From Lates calcarifer (Eukaryota; Chordata; Actinopteri; Centropomidae), in the NCBI RefSeq assembly GCF_001640805.2, contig NC_066833.1, forward strand, positions 16,430,813 through 16,494,812: a stretch of DNA of 64,000 nucleotides, in the 5' to 3' direction. Position numbers and translations under genes: made by a program. Of the stretch, positions 48,436-64,000 are shown in pieces; the stretch's first letter is position 1, and every line of letters begins with the position of its first letter. The notes under the pieces are model-generated. The model was given only the letters and a program-made list of their open reading frames with translations, made no database searches and was not told the DNA's origin.

Positions 48436-51400
48436 ATGGAGAGATCGGGCTTGGGAGATCTGCATCAATATCCCCATCGGGTTTCCCTGTATGGAAAGAT
48501 AATCTTATTTAACTGCAAACGAGCTTCGGGCACAAATGACGGCGAAAGAAGTGAGTTAATGTTCAACAGCTTTTCGTTTGGACGGGATGATAACGCGTTC
48601 CTGAAGGCAGCGGATGGAGCAGCTGTCCTCAGCAGGAAAACATCAGCTCATGTGGATATCGTGAAATGTAAATGTGTCACAGACGTTCAGAAAAGAGTCA
48701 CAACGCCTTGTGTTTTAGTGACACAGAAGAGTGACAAAGGAGAGAGCTTCCGGTATAGTCTTTTCACACTGAGCAGCTCAAACCAATTAGAGCCCTGCAT
48801 TGAGTTTAAGCTTCCTTATCAAATAAGGGACACTGTGTCTATCCTCCAGGGCCCCACAGTGTTGTGGAGCCATGGGGGTTATGTCTTCTATACATCTTTG
48901 CAGACAGGGAAGGTGAGACAGATACCCATTCAGCTGTCCCACTGTGTTATTGGAGAACTTCCCTTCCACAAAGGAGAGCTATTTATTCTTGGACTACAAG
49001 ATGAAATCAATCAGTCCACAAGCAAAACCCTGGGTTATTTTGTTGAGAATACGCATACATTTGATGGCACAGTGATTTTACCTCACCCCTACTTTTGCAT
49101 CACACGGTGCGTCTTGGTGCTATCAGCGGACAAAGTGGATGGTGTGCTGAAATCTGCTGTGGTTGCAGTGACTTCTAATCAGCAACTTGTCTATTTTGAG
49201 AATGGAATTGTGAAAGACATATGTCAGCTCCCCTTTGAGCAACCTGAAGATATTCAGGTGATGAACACTGGAAGGAATGGCTGCCTGTTTGTCATATCCT
49301 TTCACCAAGGCCATGTTTGTGCTGTATGGAAGGAGACATTTCAGGCATGTAAAAATTGGGTTTCAGCATCTACAGACTATTTGTGTTTTTTATAATAATC
49401 CTTCATGCAGTTTACAAGTTTTTTAAAGCCTGCTTTGTTTAACTCTCCTCTCCAGACAGCCTCCCACTGGTCAGGCGTCAGCTCCGTCCATGTGGATGAC
49501 TTCCTAGGCTGTGGAACAGACCAGATGTTGTTAGTTTTTAAGGATGAAGGTGTAACAGGGCAGCCACTGGAAGATTTCCTCATCACTGACCTCTGCGGTA
49601 TTTCATATTCTGTAAGGCATTTTTTTTTACTCGTCAGCAGCATTGTGCTATTTCATAGTTGCATGTATTTTCCCTTGTGACTATTAAAAAATACATGTTG
49701 CAGCATGGATGGGACACTGGAGCACCAAAGAAACTTCCTTCTCCACCAGAGAACCATCTTCTTACTCTTCAAGCCTTAGAGTCCAGACTACAGGTGAACA
49801 TTAATAAACTATTACTGCAGTTGCAGCACAAGTCTTTAATTCACTATCAGCATAATTGTCTTTTATGCTGTCGTATATTATTTTGTATTCTTGTTTTGCA
49901 AAATTCTGTAAATTATATGGGGTCCAGCCCCCCCGTTACCCTTAAGGATAAGTGGTATAGATGATGGATGGATGGAGAATTCTGTACATTATAAATACCG
50001 GTAAATGATTCAAAAGCAAGTTTAAACAAATGTGTAACTAATGTTTTTGTTTTCAATGTGTAAAGATTTTGCCTGATGTAATGCTTAATAGTGGAACTTT
50101 GTTCATTTTATTGAATATTTTCATCTTTCTACATACATTTGACACATAGTGATGTATATCCTTGTCAGAAAAATATCATTTTAATACAGTGATAATGATT
50201 TGATTGAATCCATGGCCCCAGCCATATTATTCCTCATAATCACTGACTTGATGATGGTATGTGTATGAGACAACAACCTCCTAAAATCAACCTATTGTTG
50301 CCTTTCAATCACTCAGTGACTATGTTTGTTGTCCAAAATTTGTTGTCAGTCAAATATGATCTGTCATTTAGAGTGGACTGACCGTGCTTCAGGAGCTTCA
50401 GAGAGAAATGAGAGTGAAGGAAAGAGTTGTTCAGCAGTCGATCCAAGCCCTTACTGATGTGGTCTCAGAGAGAAAACCTGTTCTCACACAGCCTGAGCAG
50501 GTACTGTTCATGTAAGAAAATATACAACCATGACTTTACGCAAGACAGTATGTGTTGTGTTACAGTGTTTATTGACACATTAACACTGACATGCATTTAA
50601 ATTCAACTCATGCCTTCAAAATGGTGAATTATATAATATCCCCACTGGCATTTAAGGATACACAATATATTACCTTAAAACAGCGCAGTACTGTATATTA
50701 CAGTTAATCCCTCCTTCCTCCCCCTCAGCTGGTTAGGTTTTGCACCAGCGCTTGTCACTCATTTTGATAAGTTGTCATATTTAAAATGGCACATCACATG
50801 AGGCTTAGGCAGCATTCCTAATGCTGCCACAGGCATTGAGGAAGCAAGACCAAATATGGGCAATGAAGACAAATGTTTCCTTGACTCTGTCTACTTTATT
50901 TCTCATGGTTTCACTTCATTACTTAAAATGCTTTTGTTGCTGCTTCGTGATGTGGTCATGAGCCTTACTTTGAAAGGCTCATCTAACTGGTGGCCTTACT
51001 GATATAACAAACACCACAACACACTCAATGATGCATATGGCCCAAAAACTATTTTCAAATGTTAGGGGATAATTATACTGTATTTTGACAGAAAATATCA
51101 CTGCAACACTGTGTTTTTAAACAGCATTTTAAAAGTCAATGACATTTGTACCTAATGGACTGTTGTTCAAATTGAAATGTCTGACAGAAACCGCTATTGC
51201 TGTCAGTGCTGTCACACACTTGTCATTGCTGATTATAGTCTTTGTACTTTCTGTCCAGGAAGGCCTTGTTGCTCTGTGGGACTCTGATGATGAGTCAAAG
51301 GAAGAGGCCTTGGATGACAAGACGCAAGACATGCCAGCAGTGTCTTCAAAACCTCAAGTTGACAAGCTGTGGCATCGCTTTGCTGAGGACCAAATGGTTG

Positions 51401-54191
51401 TGGGAGTGATATTGACGACTGACAGCTCTGTGTAAACATGATTTGTTTTTTAATTGAAGTGAATTTTATATGTATTTCTTTGTGAAGAACATGTGAGCTT
51501 TCTGGACAGGGGCATCAACCTATCTAAATGCAGCCCATTGAACATGACATTATCTAAACACTTAGTCGTGATTCTAACCCGCCTGATGTCTTGTCAGGCA
51601 TAATGAGCTCATCTGGTTGAGTGGATCCATTTGCGTATGGTAAAGATAGAGGTAATATTATCATGGCACTCAATGCACAGTATCAGTCAAGTGAGTCAAG
51701 TACTGTTGACCATCTGTCAGACCGTATCATTGCTGCCCGATTAGATTTGTCAGAACTGCAACATTGTGGTGACAGATCATGTTGAGTAAATCACATCTGT
51801 GAGGTGAAGTTTGTGCATGTATTCAAACATCAAATGTTTTTTTCAATTTAACAATAAGGAATTCTTGTGAAGAAACTTAACACAAAATCTCTTTTAACAA
51901 ATAGCACGAAGAACAGCATGAAGGATGTTTTTTTTTTTTTTTTTTGCCTCTTTGATTGCCCCCAAACTTTATATGAATTTTACAAGCCAGATGCACAGTG
52001 GCTAGATGGTCACCATAGCAACAAGTTTTTAATAACTCTCTGAGCTCCTTTTGTGGAAACAAAAAGCTATCAGATTCCTCCATCCACCTGTTCTTGTTTT
52101 TTTTATTTGAGAACATGTGGAGGAAAACTGCTCCTGGCGTGACTGCCTCAGGAGCCAGTATATTGCTGTTGTGATTGGTGCACTTGCACAGCTGTTGTCA
52201 TTTCACCACCTGGAGATATCAGTTTTGCTGTTAATCGGTTTATAAACAGCCACTCATTCATTCACACACTCAGTTTGTAGTTTTGTATCTGATTTCCAGT
52301 CTGATTACCCACTGTTCATGTGATATCTGATTGTTAGTGATGTGTTATTTTTGTTCCAGACCAGTGGCCAGTGTGAGCTTAGCCATCCTGACAGAGACGG
52401 GCCAGAGCTCAACGCCCGCAGTCATCCAGACCCAGAGCCAAGTGCTGCTGCTCCCCGCACCCTGCCCCTCATCATCATCATCCTCCTCTTCCTCCTCTGC
52501 CTTCACGTTCCCAGAGCCCGCAGCCAAAAGGAGCAAGCAGCACAATGCCAGCAGACCCAATGATCTCAACACATGTAGACTGGCTGTGACTGCTGTGACC
52601 AAGCTGACACCTCTGTTGAACTCTGGCTGTGTCAAGTGCCGTGTCATGCTCCATTACGTCCAGCGACAAGATGCTTTTTCCCTTGTGAGCAACCCAGCAC
52701 CAGTTGTTCTGCATTGTGGTCAAGTCGCCCTAGACATCCACACTGATTTTCAAACCCAATTGCTGAAAAACCCTGAACTCAAAACAGGTAAAATCACAAA
52801 TGCCTACAACATCAGACTTTGATTTTGACATAAGTGGATGTCCATTATTGTCTTTTTTTTGTTCTCAGATGAGGTTGAAGAGGACTTACTGAGTTTGTTG
52901 GCAGTGCTGGATTGCTGGGTCCTCCACATTGACTCTCCTGACCACAGCATAGGTGATATAGATGGCTGGATTCAGAAAAGAGTGGGTTGTAAGAGGATAG
53001 AAGTGAGCTCTCAGTATCTACTGTTAAATTCTTCAGGACCATCTGCTCTCATGCTGCTACACTGGCATCAGATAACCCCTTTCCAGGGGGAACTGTCTGT
53101 CCACTCCAGGTAAATCATTTTTATTTAGAGATACAGCTAAGATACCTGACCTTAGAGTTGCAGGTGATGATGGTTTCAGTAGTACCAAGTTTTGGCCATA
53201 ATGAATATATCATTTATCTTAATCTTAAATCTTAATTTGACCTTTATGTTCTATAATCTGAATATCTTGTGTTTCTTTGCTCTTTTTTAATTAATTTTTA
53301 TGAAGAACTTTCTTTGGTTTGCATAATTTGAAATGTTAGATGCTTCAGTTTCTGATTGTCGTGTAACGCCAGAAAAGTTTTTCTATTTATTTGCAAACTT
53401 TGATATTACTGCTCAGTGTACTGGTTCAAACACTACTGCTAGGGACTCTCTTGAATAATTCAGTTTTATTTATTTCAATTTAGCTAGGAAGGGTAGTTTT
53501 GTAAGTAGAAGTAGGCACTGTTCAATTTATATTAATGGCTTCAAAGTTGACAAGGCTTTGAAGATGACTAGGATGTATGTCAGTGCGATACTCTGTTGAA
53601 TATCAAAGTGATTAAGATTCCCTGGCCAGCAAAGCATTTAAAATTACCAATCCTGCAAATAAACTCTGAACAGGTAGGTGAGTGTGAGACAGCTAATAAA
53701 TGACAGAAGTTCTGTGAGGAAAGTTTCAACAATCTTTTTTTAAAATTCATTACAAGGTGTATTTTGTAATAACATGCACATTCTTGCTCTTGTTACTTGC
53801 AGCCAGTTACAAATGCTCCAGTTCCTGGACTCTTTCTTGGCCCACCTCCCTGTGTCCTGTTCCATCCAGCCTGTCAAAGGTACAAGAGGACAGGGTGCAG
53901 CTCAAATGTTTTCTCTGGCACTGGAAAAAGAGGTGGTGTCACTCAGAGAGTGTGTGTCACTGCTTCTTTGTGAAGAAGAGGAGGATGAGAAGAGGAGGAG
54001 CCCTGGACATGATGTTACCCCTGTGTTAGGTTACTGTAGAGGGACTACAGAGGTGTAGGGAGGCATGGCAGCAGGATGTGGAGAGGAGTAGGATGAGGTT
54101 GAGCCCCCTACTGGATGTGGGGAGGTATCGTAAGCTGATCCAAAGCCTGTCCAAAGTCTGTCTCGATGGAGATTTGGCAGCTCTCTTATAA
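48436..54191 (+). CDS. fancb: Fanconi anaemia group B protein (FANCB), with a +1 frameshift in the last exon
   Basis: FANCB pairs with FANCL and FAAP100 in the nuclear Fanconi core complex that mono-ubiquitinates FANCD2/FANCI at crosslinks. Eight exons: 48436-49344, 49456-49611, 49704-49793, 50372-50500, 51259-51431, 52360-52787, 52869-53109 and 53803-54191. The large first coding exon is typical. Recognisable stretches: SNQLEPCIEFKL, GPTVLWSHGGYVFY, VCAVWKETFQ, DDFLGCGTDQMLLVFKD, LDCWVLHIDSPDHSIGD and FSLALEKEVVSL. The first intron has a GC donor (CAG|GCATGT). Exon 6 encodes a ten-serine tract (about 52468-52498). The last exon has one base too many near 54024-54031: read literally it stops at 54056-54058 (793 residues). 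Shifted, it continues through YRKLIQSLSKVCLDGDLAALL-stop (about 837, human 859). The chosen ATG is the first in the open frame. Confidence 0.93.
49918..49977 (+). mobile_element. Dispersed repeat tail (ggataagtggtatag...(GGAT)n)
   Basis: ccgttacccttaaggataagtggtatagatgatggatggatgg is the 3' tail of a repeat common in fish genomes. Only the tail remains, in fancb intron 3. Confidence 0.6.
50501..51258. other. fancb intron 4
   Basis: No exon, RNA gene or repeat is recognised. Confidence 0.5.
52009..52022. promoter_or_regulatory. RFX X-box in fancb intron 5
   Basis: GTCACCATAGCAAC fits the palindromic RFX X-box GTNRCCATRGYAAC at every constrained position. A weaker one, GTTGCTATGACAAC, is at 57608-57621. 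Confidence 0.4.
53110..53802. other. fancb intron 7
   Basis: AT-rich, no exon or repeat recognised. Confidence 0.5.
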
Positions 54192-54727
54192 ATACAGAGA
54201 ACTTTGCTCCACTAATGTGCTGCAAGCATAGTTAGTGTTTAAAATCCCCTGGGTAGGACTTTGTTTCCTCATCAAACACTTAGTATCAATGGGGGAAAAC
54301 AAGCCAAGTCATAAATAGTTTAATGTGCCAATTGTAACAACTGAAAAGACAGTACATCATGTATGCTCTTTACATCTCACTTGGACTAAGAACCACCCCC
54401 TGTTGCTGGCTTGGTTACACCCTGAGCTGAACTGTGTGTGTCTGTTCTCTCAGACAGCCTCTTGGGGTTCATATCTTTGTAGTGTCCATTGCCATATAGG
54501 GCACCAGCCTATTTCCATTGGATCACCTCCTGGGTTTCACAACCTTAATCTGATACTGATGCAATACTGCATCTTTGTTCAGCTTGCTCTTCTGTTCATG
54601 TCCCTTTAGACCCTCTGTGTTGAAAAATGCTCTTGTACATCTGTTGCTGCCACTGTTGCTGCTATGTGCCATTCAGTGGGAGACAGAGACCACTTTCATC
54701 CTAGAGCGAGAAACTGTTTGTGTTGTG

Positions 54728-54733
54728 AATAAA
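54728..54733 (+). terminator. Candidate poly(A) signal of fancb
   Basis: AATAAA in ttgtgaataaagagaac, 540 bases past the frame-corrected stop, followed by a G/T-rich stretch. Confidence 0.4.
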
Positions 54734-57700
54734 GAGAACAGATGACAGTAGAGCAAGGGGTTATACATGTGCTTGCTGGCTGTAGTTGACTGAAAGCTTT
54801 TAGTGGTATTTCCTCTCATGGTTCAGTTATTTTCCTGTGAAACGATGTAAAGAAAACAGTCCTTGGATGCTGATTCTCTTATGACGCTGCACAGGCTGTG
54901 GGTGCTGTTAGTTAAAATGCCATTTGTCCAAGTAAACATTGAATTCTACTTAAATGGACCTAGTCTTTGCTGGATGCAGAAGGTCTGTGGCAGCACCAGT
55001 AACGTTTGCTAAAATTTCTACTCCAGTGGGGGCTGAAAAATGATGTGTATTTTGTTTGGTCTTGAAAATACTCCATGTGTTTGCAGTACTCTTTCAATCT
55101 GAGGGGAGATCTGCTCCCTCTTGTTTATACCTTTTAATCTCTCTGCTTCACTGCACTCAACAACTTCCACTGGACTCACTACCACAGGATTCCCTTAAAC
55201 ATAACCATAACATAAGTATTTCAATTCTTTGTTACTTCCTTAAGCTATTCCCAACATGTTATTTTATTAAAGTAATTCTGCTGTGAGATAATGAAACACT
55301 ATAGAAGTAAGAAATCTTTTTTGTTGTGTTAGAATGAAAATAAATCTCCTCTTTGCAGCTCACTGAGCTGTTACTGTTATATTCAGACAGCTCCACTTCA
55401 GCCACCATGCAAGCTGATCACAGACATCAACACTTTTTTTTTGGCTCTTTTAATCCCTCACATACAGACAACAGGCAGCCCATTCCAACATCACCACCAC
55501 ACACATACACACCCACACACGCAAAAGCACCCTTTTTGGGGGGGGGTTGAGGGGGGTGAGACACAAACACCTCTGTCACTGCTAGCAATGAAGAAGAATT
55601 GTGAATCCTGTACAGTAAATAACACCAGTAAAAGGCCAGGGGGAAGTAGTTCACATGTGAAAAGGAAAATTCATTTGTGTTGGTGTTCCCTTAGAGCCCA
55701 GACTGTCACCCAGAGTAAGATATATGTTTTGTCATCCCATTATTGCCTGTTAAATTCTATTAACTCTGAGTGGTGGAAGCAGGCTGCAGGGTGGGTACCC
55801 TGTGTTGAAGCCCCCTCACCTTAATGGGCAATAAAGATGTGGTAGATGAATAATGTTGCTGCTGTTATGAATCATCTCAAGACATTAAGAAAACAATCTA
55901 CACCTCATCTAGTTTATTAATATGACATGCAGGCAAATTGATACCAGGCAGATTTCTGCATCTTTTGACACCTTTGTGGATGCCAGCCATTGAGTGTTGC
56001 ATTAGTATGGATGCCTGTTTCTGCCAGGAAAAGAAAAAAATAGGCAAAAGGTTAGTCGTGATTTTTTTTTAAAATGCTCATGGTAAGTCAATAGTAAAGA
56101 ATAAATGAATGGGCTATCATACTTTTGTACTTAATTATAAATATTTAATGGCCCAGACTTAGAATTTTAATTACCCAAAACAGAAATACCACAAAAGTTA
56201 TTAACTTGAAACTTGCATAATTACTTTAAGAGTTGAACTGATCGTTCATGTAACAAGAGTTTAACTCCTCTCTTAGGCCCTTAGGCCTCAAACACATCGA
56301 TCACCACATTTAAATATTCATATTTATATTGAACTGAATTGAACTGATGTTACTTAACATATTTGATTGTATTGTATTTGATCACTGCTGTATTTGCAAG
56401 TGTTACTGATGAACATTTTACAGCATTATTAGATTAATGTTGTGATTGAAATTTGTGCTTTCATATTTAATGATGGGTTGACCCTTTTGTTTGCATTTGA
56501 ATAGCATAATGAATGGCACTACTAAATCATGTTTATATTGATGCAGTATGATGAGGGCACTGCAGTTGACTGTTATTGATTTGAGGTCAGAGGGTTTCCT
56601 CTTCTCTGGACTCTGGAACTCAGTGGGTCAACCAAACCGAGTGGGCAGCCATTGATTATATCTGCAACATAATGCACGGTACACAGCCCACATACAGTAG
56701 AACAGTGAGCATGATTCTATATGCAGATTCTATATGCATGTGAAGCAACACTCAGGTTCAAAGAGAGAAAATCCTCAGGAGTTAGAAATATTTAAATTGA
56801 ATGTTACCATTTTTAAATTATTTAACCTAGAAGCTCAATTTTTTTAGAACATCTCACCAAATATATAATTACAGTCATAAATACTGGTACTAGTTGTAGC
56901 TTTTGCTTATCACATGGCAACACATTTCTATTGAGCCCTTAGACATAATACTACACTAAACAGTCCACACAAGCTGAATAATACTTATTTAATATGCCTG
57001 GCTACTAATTTATACCAATTAATACCATGTGAACTCTGTAAAGCAAGCTGCACAACTCGATTCTACTAGAAATTCTACAACACAAGGTCCACTCACTTTG
57101 TTTCTTTCCTCACCACATAATAGCTCAGTTGTCATGGAGATGATTGTACCAAACTCGCTGCTACATTTTAAAATGGCTTCTGAAGTGTTATGAGCTCATG
57201 GAACAAACAGTTCTCAGCGTGAATTCATAGACAGTTCTCATGAGGTTACCTTGAGTGGAGATCAATACTAGCAGCCTGCAGATGATCACAGACCAACCAG
57301 CAGCATGTCAGTGGCTGGAGTGCAGCCTGTCTCAATGTACCACTTTTGGTACAGCATTCATAAGACACTCATCACATACAACATCTCTCTCCCTCACATA
57401 GTGCCTATTTTGTAGTTTGAAGAGTGCCATGGAAGCATTATTGTCTGAATATACCACACAGAAAACATTTGAATTTGCCACTGTTTTCATTATTCCTTTA
57501 ATATAGGAGAAATTATGAGAGACACATGGAAAAACCATGCAGCAGTACTCTTAACTTCATTAATGTCCCGCTTTTCTAGTTACACTATCTCTATCAATTG
57601 CTGTGCAGTTGCTATGACAACCCACATTTCTTGCCTCTCTCAGACCTCTAAAATCAGCCTGCCTAAACCTTAATGAATGAGGGAAAGTTGTTTCCCTCTT

Positions 57701-58649
57701 AAAAACCATTTTAAGCTGCAAATAATGTTCTTCTCGTAAGCTGTCACTCTAAATTTGATTGCATAAAGGCTATTGCATCCTTGCATATTCAAACTGCAAT
57801 AATAATGGATCGTGACTGACTGTGTCGGTGAAATGGATGGTATTTCCATGTGAGGATTAGTATTATTGATTAGTTTATAATCCCTGTGTTTTGAGCATTA
57901 AAAAGCAGTAGATTATTCATGCAGCCTTCTCAATAAGCCTGCCACAGGCTATGTATTCATCTTTAAAACAAACAAAGGTTGATTGATCCTGGCTTTACCC
58001 ACAGTATGATAATGAATAGCAATATCGGTAGGATAATGTCATTTCAGGATATCACCCTGTATATCAAAAGCTGATGTGGTCACTGTCTCTTTAAGGATGA
58101 TATATATGGGTTTGCCCAGGCTCACATGCAATAACAACAGGTTGGAACAGTGTAAGAAGAATCTTTAGCCTGTGTATTTATCTATTACAGTTGTCCTTTC
58201 TTGTATGTGAACACCAGGCCGGTGTTTTCCATTCAACTCTTTGGCGAGCCCCAACTGATGGAATCTCTAGGCTACAGTGTGAAGTCCATTATCATGCATT
58301 AATGGAAACCCACTGTCAGATCGTATCTGTGTCACCCCAGGCCACCCACCGATCCATGGCACGTGTCATCACCCTGACTATGGGCTCAGTAAGGAGCCGA
58401 GACTGTGTTTGTCATTTTCTTTGATCTGATCTGCAACCGGGCGCAAAAACCATTCTCATGTGTTTGCACCTCACTCGATCAGTTATTTTTCCTTTAAAGG
58501 CGTCCATCTCTTCATTTTGTATATGAAAGGAAAGCAATATAGGGTGTCATCTTATCAACTAATGCATTAAAATATTGCACAGAGCCAAGTCTTCTACCAT
58601 ACACATGACAGGAGAGGTGGAAATAAAGTAAATATGGTGCACAGTCAAT
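54734..58649. other. Intergenic stretch between fancb and glra2
   Basis: No coding exon is recognised. It contains short G-runs at about 55541-55558 and AT-rich homeodomain-like sites around 57700-58000. Such sequence near a neural gene could be regulatory, but nothing here proves it. Confidence 0.5.
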
Positions 58650-58655
58650 TTTATT
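58650..58655 (-). terminator. Candidate poly(A) signal of glra2
   Basis: TTTATT on plus is AATAAA on minus, 1.45 kb past the glra2 stop, giving a long 3' UTR. Confidence 0.4.
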
Positions 58656-60100
58656 GATGTACAGGCCAGTAAATAACCTTTTTTTCAGGAATAGCATTCA
58701 AGAAAGGAGTTCTTCACCAAAGTATATCAGGAGTGCAAGGACCTTTAGCTGCTCTGTACTATGAATGCAGATCTGTCCCTCACTGTTTAATCCTTCTATA
58801 AACATATGTCACCATCCAGCACCAAACACGCCAAGTGAAGGGAAACAATGCACAGTGGAGGTTGAAGAAGAATACAGAAAGTTTTATATATATGTATATA
58901 TATATATATATATATGTATATAAACATAACCTTTCCCCCATTACAATAAATATTTAATCAGACTAAATCTACAAAAACATAATCTCAAACTCTAAAACCA
59001 TACCTAAGATACCTGGAGTATTTACCTCGAATATAAATGAATTCATATGGACATGGGCAGATGACAACACTGAGTGATGCAGTGCATGTTCACAGTTTGT
59101 AGGCATACATATACACTTGCTCAAAATTGGCCATTATACTTGAACCTAGCCTGTGAAATTTATTATTTGATAAATTACTTTGGAATGAAAACAAAAATTA
59201 ATTACCTTCAAAACATCTGAATTAACATACATTGGTTTTAGGTGACATCATTTGTCCATGGATATGACTTAAAATACACTTAGAGAAAAAGGAAACAACA
59301 AGTACCTTTGGATGTATGGCCACAGGTAGAAAAGCTCAAACGATGCATTCAGCTCTGATAGACCACTGAACAAGAGGAGATGCTTGAAAAAATAGAGAAG
59401 CATAGTACTTCATCTCACCAAATATTTTGATATCTAAGGCCTCAGGTATTTCATAAAAATGCAGTATCCAATTCCCATTTCCAGATTTTCATCTGCTTTG
59501 TTCACGCTCATGCCTGAAACGTGTGCTGCTGCCTAATGTTTGAAAGATGCATCTGTATTTGCTTTCGGCCTGTATTTTACACGTTTGCTGCCGTATTTTG
59601 TATAAACACAAGAGGACGCGCTGTGTAATAATACACTATAAAACAGTCTTAAACATCCTTGATAAGAAAGATGCCTTTTTGCATCCACAAAAAGTGGAAA
59701 GAGTGCCTGACTAAGCTACCTCAGTTACAAATCCATGGAATGTTTCTTTGTTCCGTGTTTGTACAGATGCCAAGGCAGAACTGATTCGAAAGATTTTGGT
59801 CCATCTTCTCCAGCATGTTACTAAACCTTGAGTTAAAACCATTTTCCCCAATTCTTTAGGAAATATTATGCAGCAGTACAACAACAAAAAAGCATCTGTG
59901 TCTCAAAAGCTCTTCATGTTATCAGAACATGAACATTATCGTATGATGCATGAACATTGTACATTATCCCTGAAAGAACACCGCCATCATCACAATGGTG
60001 CCTCTCAATGCACAGTCCCCCATCTCATCTTGCTGTGCTTTCCAAGCATTTCTCAATCTGAGAAATGAAAAATAAATGTTATTTGTCGAGGGTAAAGTCT
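58656..60100 (-). other. glra2: Putative glra2 3' UTR
   Basis: The stretch from the stop to the candidate poly(A) signal has no splice-flanked coding block. It includes a TATATATA/TATGTATA microsatellite at about 58884-58922. Extent is inferred. Confidence 0.4.
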
Positions 60101-63625
<3,525 letters not shown>

Positions 63626-64000
63626 CTGTGATGCGAGACAAAGTCATACAGTAAAACAGAGAGAACTCTACCAGTGAATGTATGTTATTTGATCTAGAAA
63701 GAAACATGCTCATTAAACCTTGAACTGCTGAGTCGGCACATGAATTGAGAATGATTTGTTTGAAAAATTAAATTACAGTTGGAACATTTTTTGGTAATCT
63801 CAGTATGGTGTGCTTCTTTCTCCTGTGTGATAGCCTCGTACACACCATGTAGGATTCCCTTCAGCAGGTTCCTATCACACTTTCATTACTGCAACTTATT
63901 GTCTCTTTGATGCATTGTGGTCCACAGGCCGCTCACTCTGTCATTTCTCCCATGAATGGAGAGAGTGGCTAACCACCTCTCATCTCTCCCGTTGACCCAC
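63626..64000. other. glra2 intron at the right edge
   Basis: No exon recognised; the next upstream exon of glra2 must lie beyond the window. Confidence 0.5.

Overview
This window is vertebrate nuclear DNA. It has compact genes with short exons and GT-AG introns. It also carries dispersed repeats that I recognise from percomorph teleosts: a tRNA-derived SINE, two copies of a 'GCTAACATGCTAAT' type repeat, and a foldback element. I read it as a ray-finned, probably percomorph, fish. No prokaryotic features, CRISPR arrays, rRNA or functional tRNA genes were seen.

Layout: tbl1x (+, 3' part, 848-4384) and gpr143 (-, 7026-11845) are convergent. A CpG-type promoter at about 13.1 kb starts a possible non-coding plus-strand transcription unit with five tiny exon-like elements (13.2-17.1 kb). 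Next come a gene-free stretch with a ~550 bp direct duplication (18.7-21.6 kb) and asb9-like (+, 25446-27492). mospd2 (-, 31231-47879) and fancb (+, 48436-54191) share a bidirectional promoter. glra2 (-, from 60101) runs off the right edge. Apart from tbl1x-gpr143, the order and relative orientation asb9/mospd2/fancb/glra2 match human Xp22. The tbl1x-gpr143 pair lies several Mb away in human but is next to asb9 here, so the rearrangement junction falls in the odd 13-25 kb interval.

Functions: TBL1X is a WD40 co-repressor exchange factor. GPR143 is a melanosomal GPCR. ASB9 is an ankyrin/SOCS-box E3 substrate receptor. MOSPD2 is an ER membrane-contact tether. FANCB is part of the Fanconi anaemia core complex. 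GLRA2 is a glycine-gated chloride channel subunit. They do not form one pathway; the grouping is old chromosomal synteny.

Most notable observations: (1) five spaced elements combining a 3' splice site reading AG|GT, a 15-16 nt insert and a strong 5' splice site, which resembles recursive-splicing exons; (2) a diverged repeat of a GGCYGCCRYGCC motif in the same interval; (3) single-base +1 frameshifts in otherwise intact gpr143, mospd2 and fancb, which look more like assembly indels than three gene losses; (4) a GC-AG intron in fancb; (5) alanine in glra2 at the site where the mammalian protein has the RNA-edited proline.
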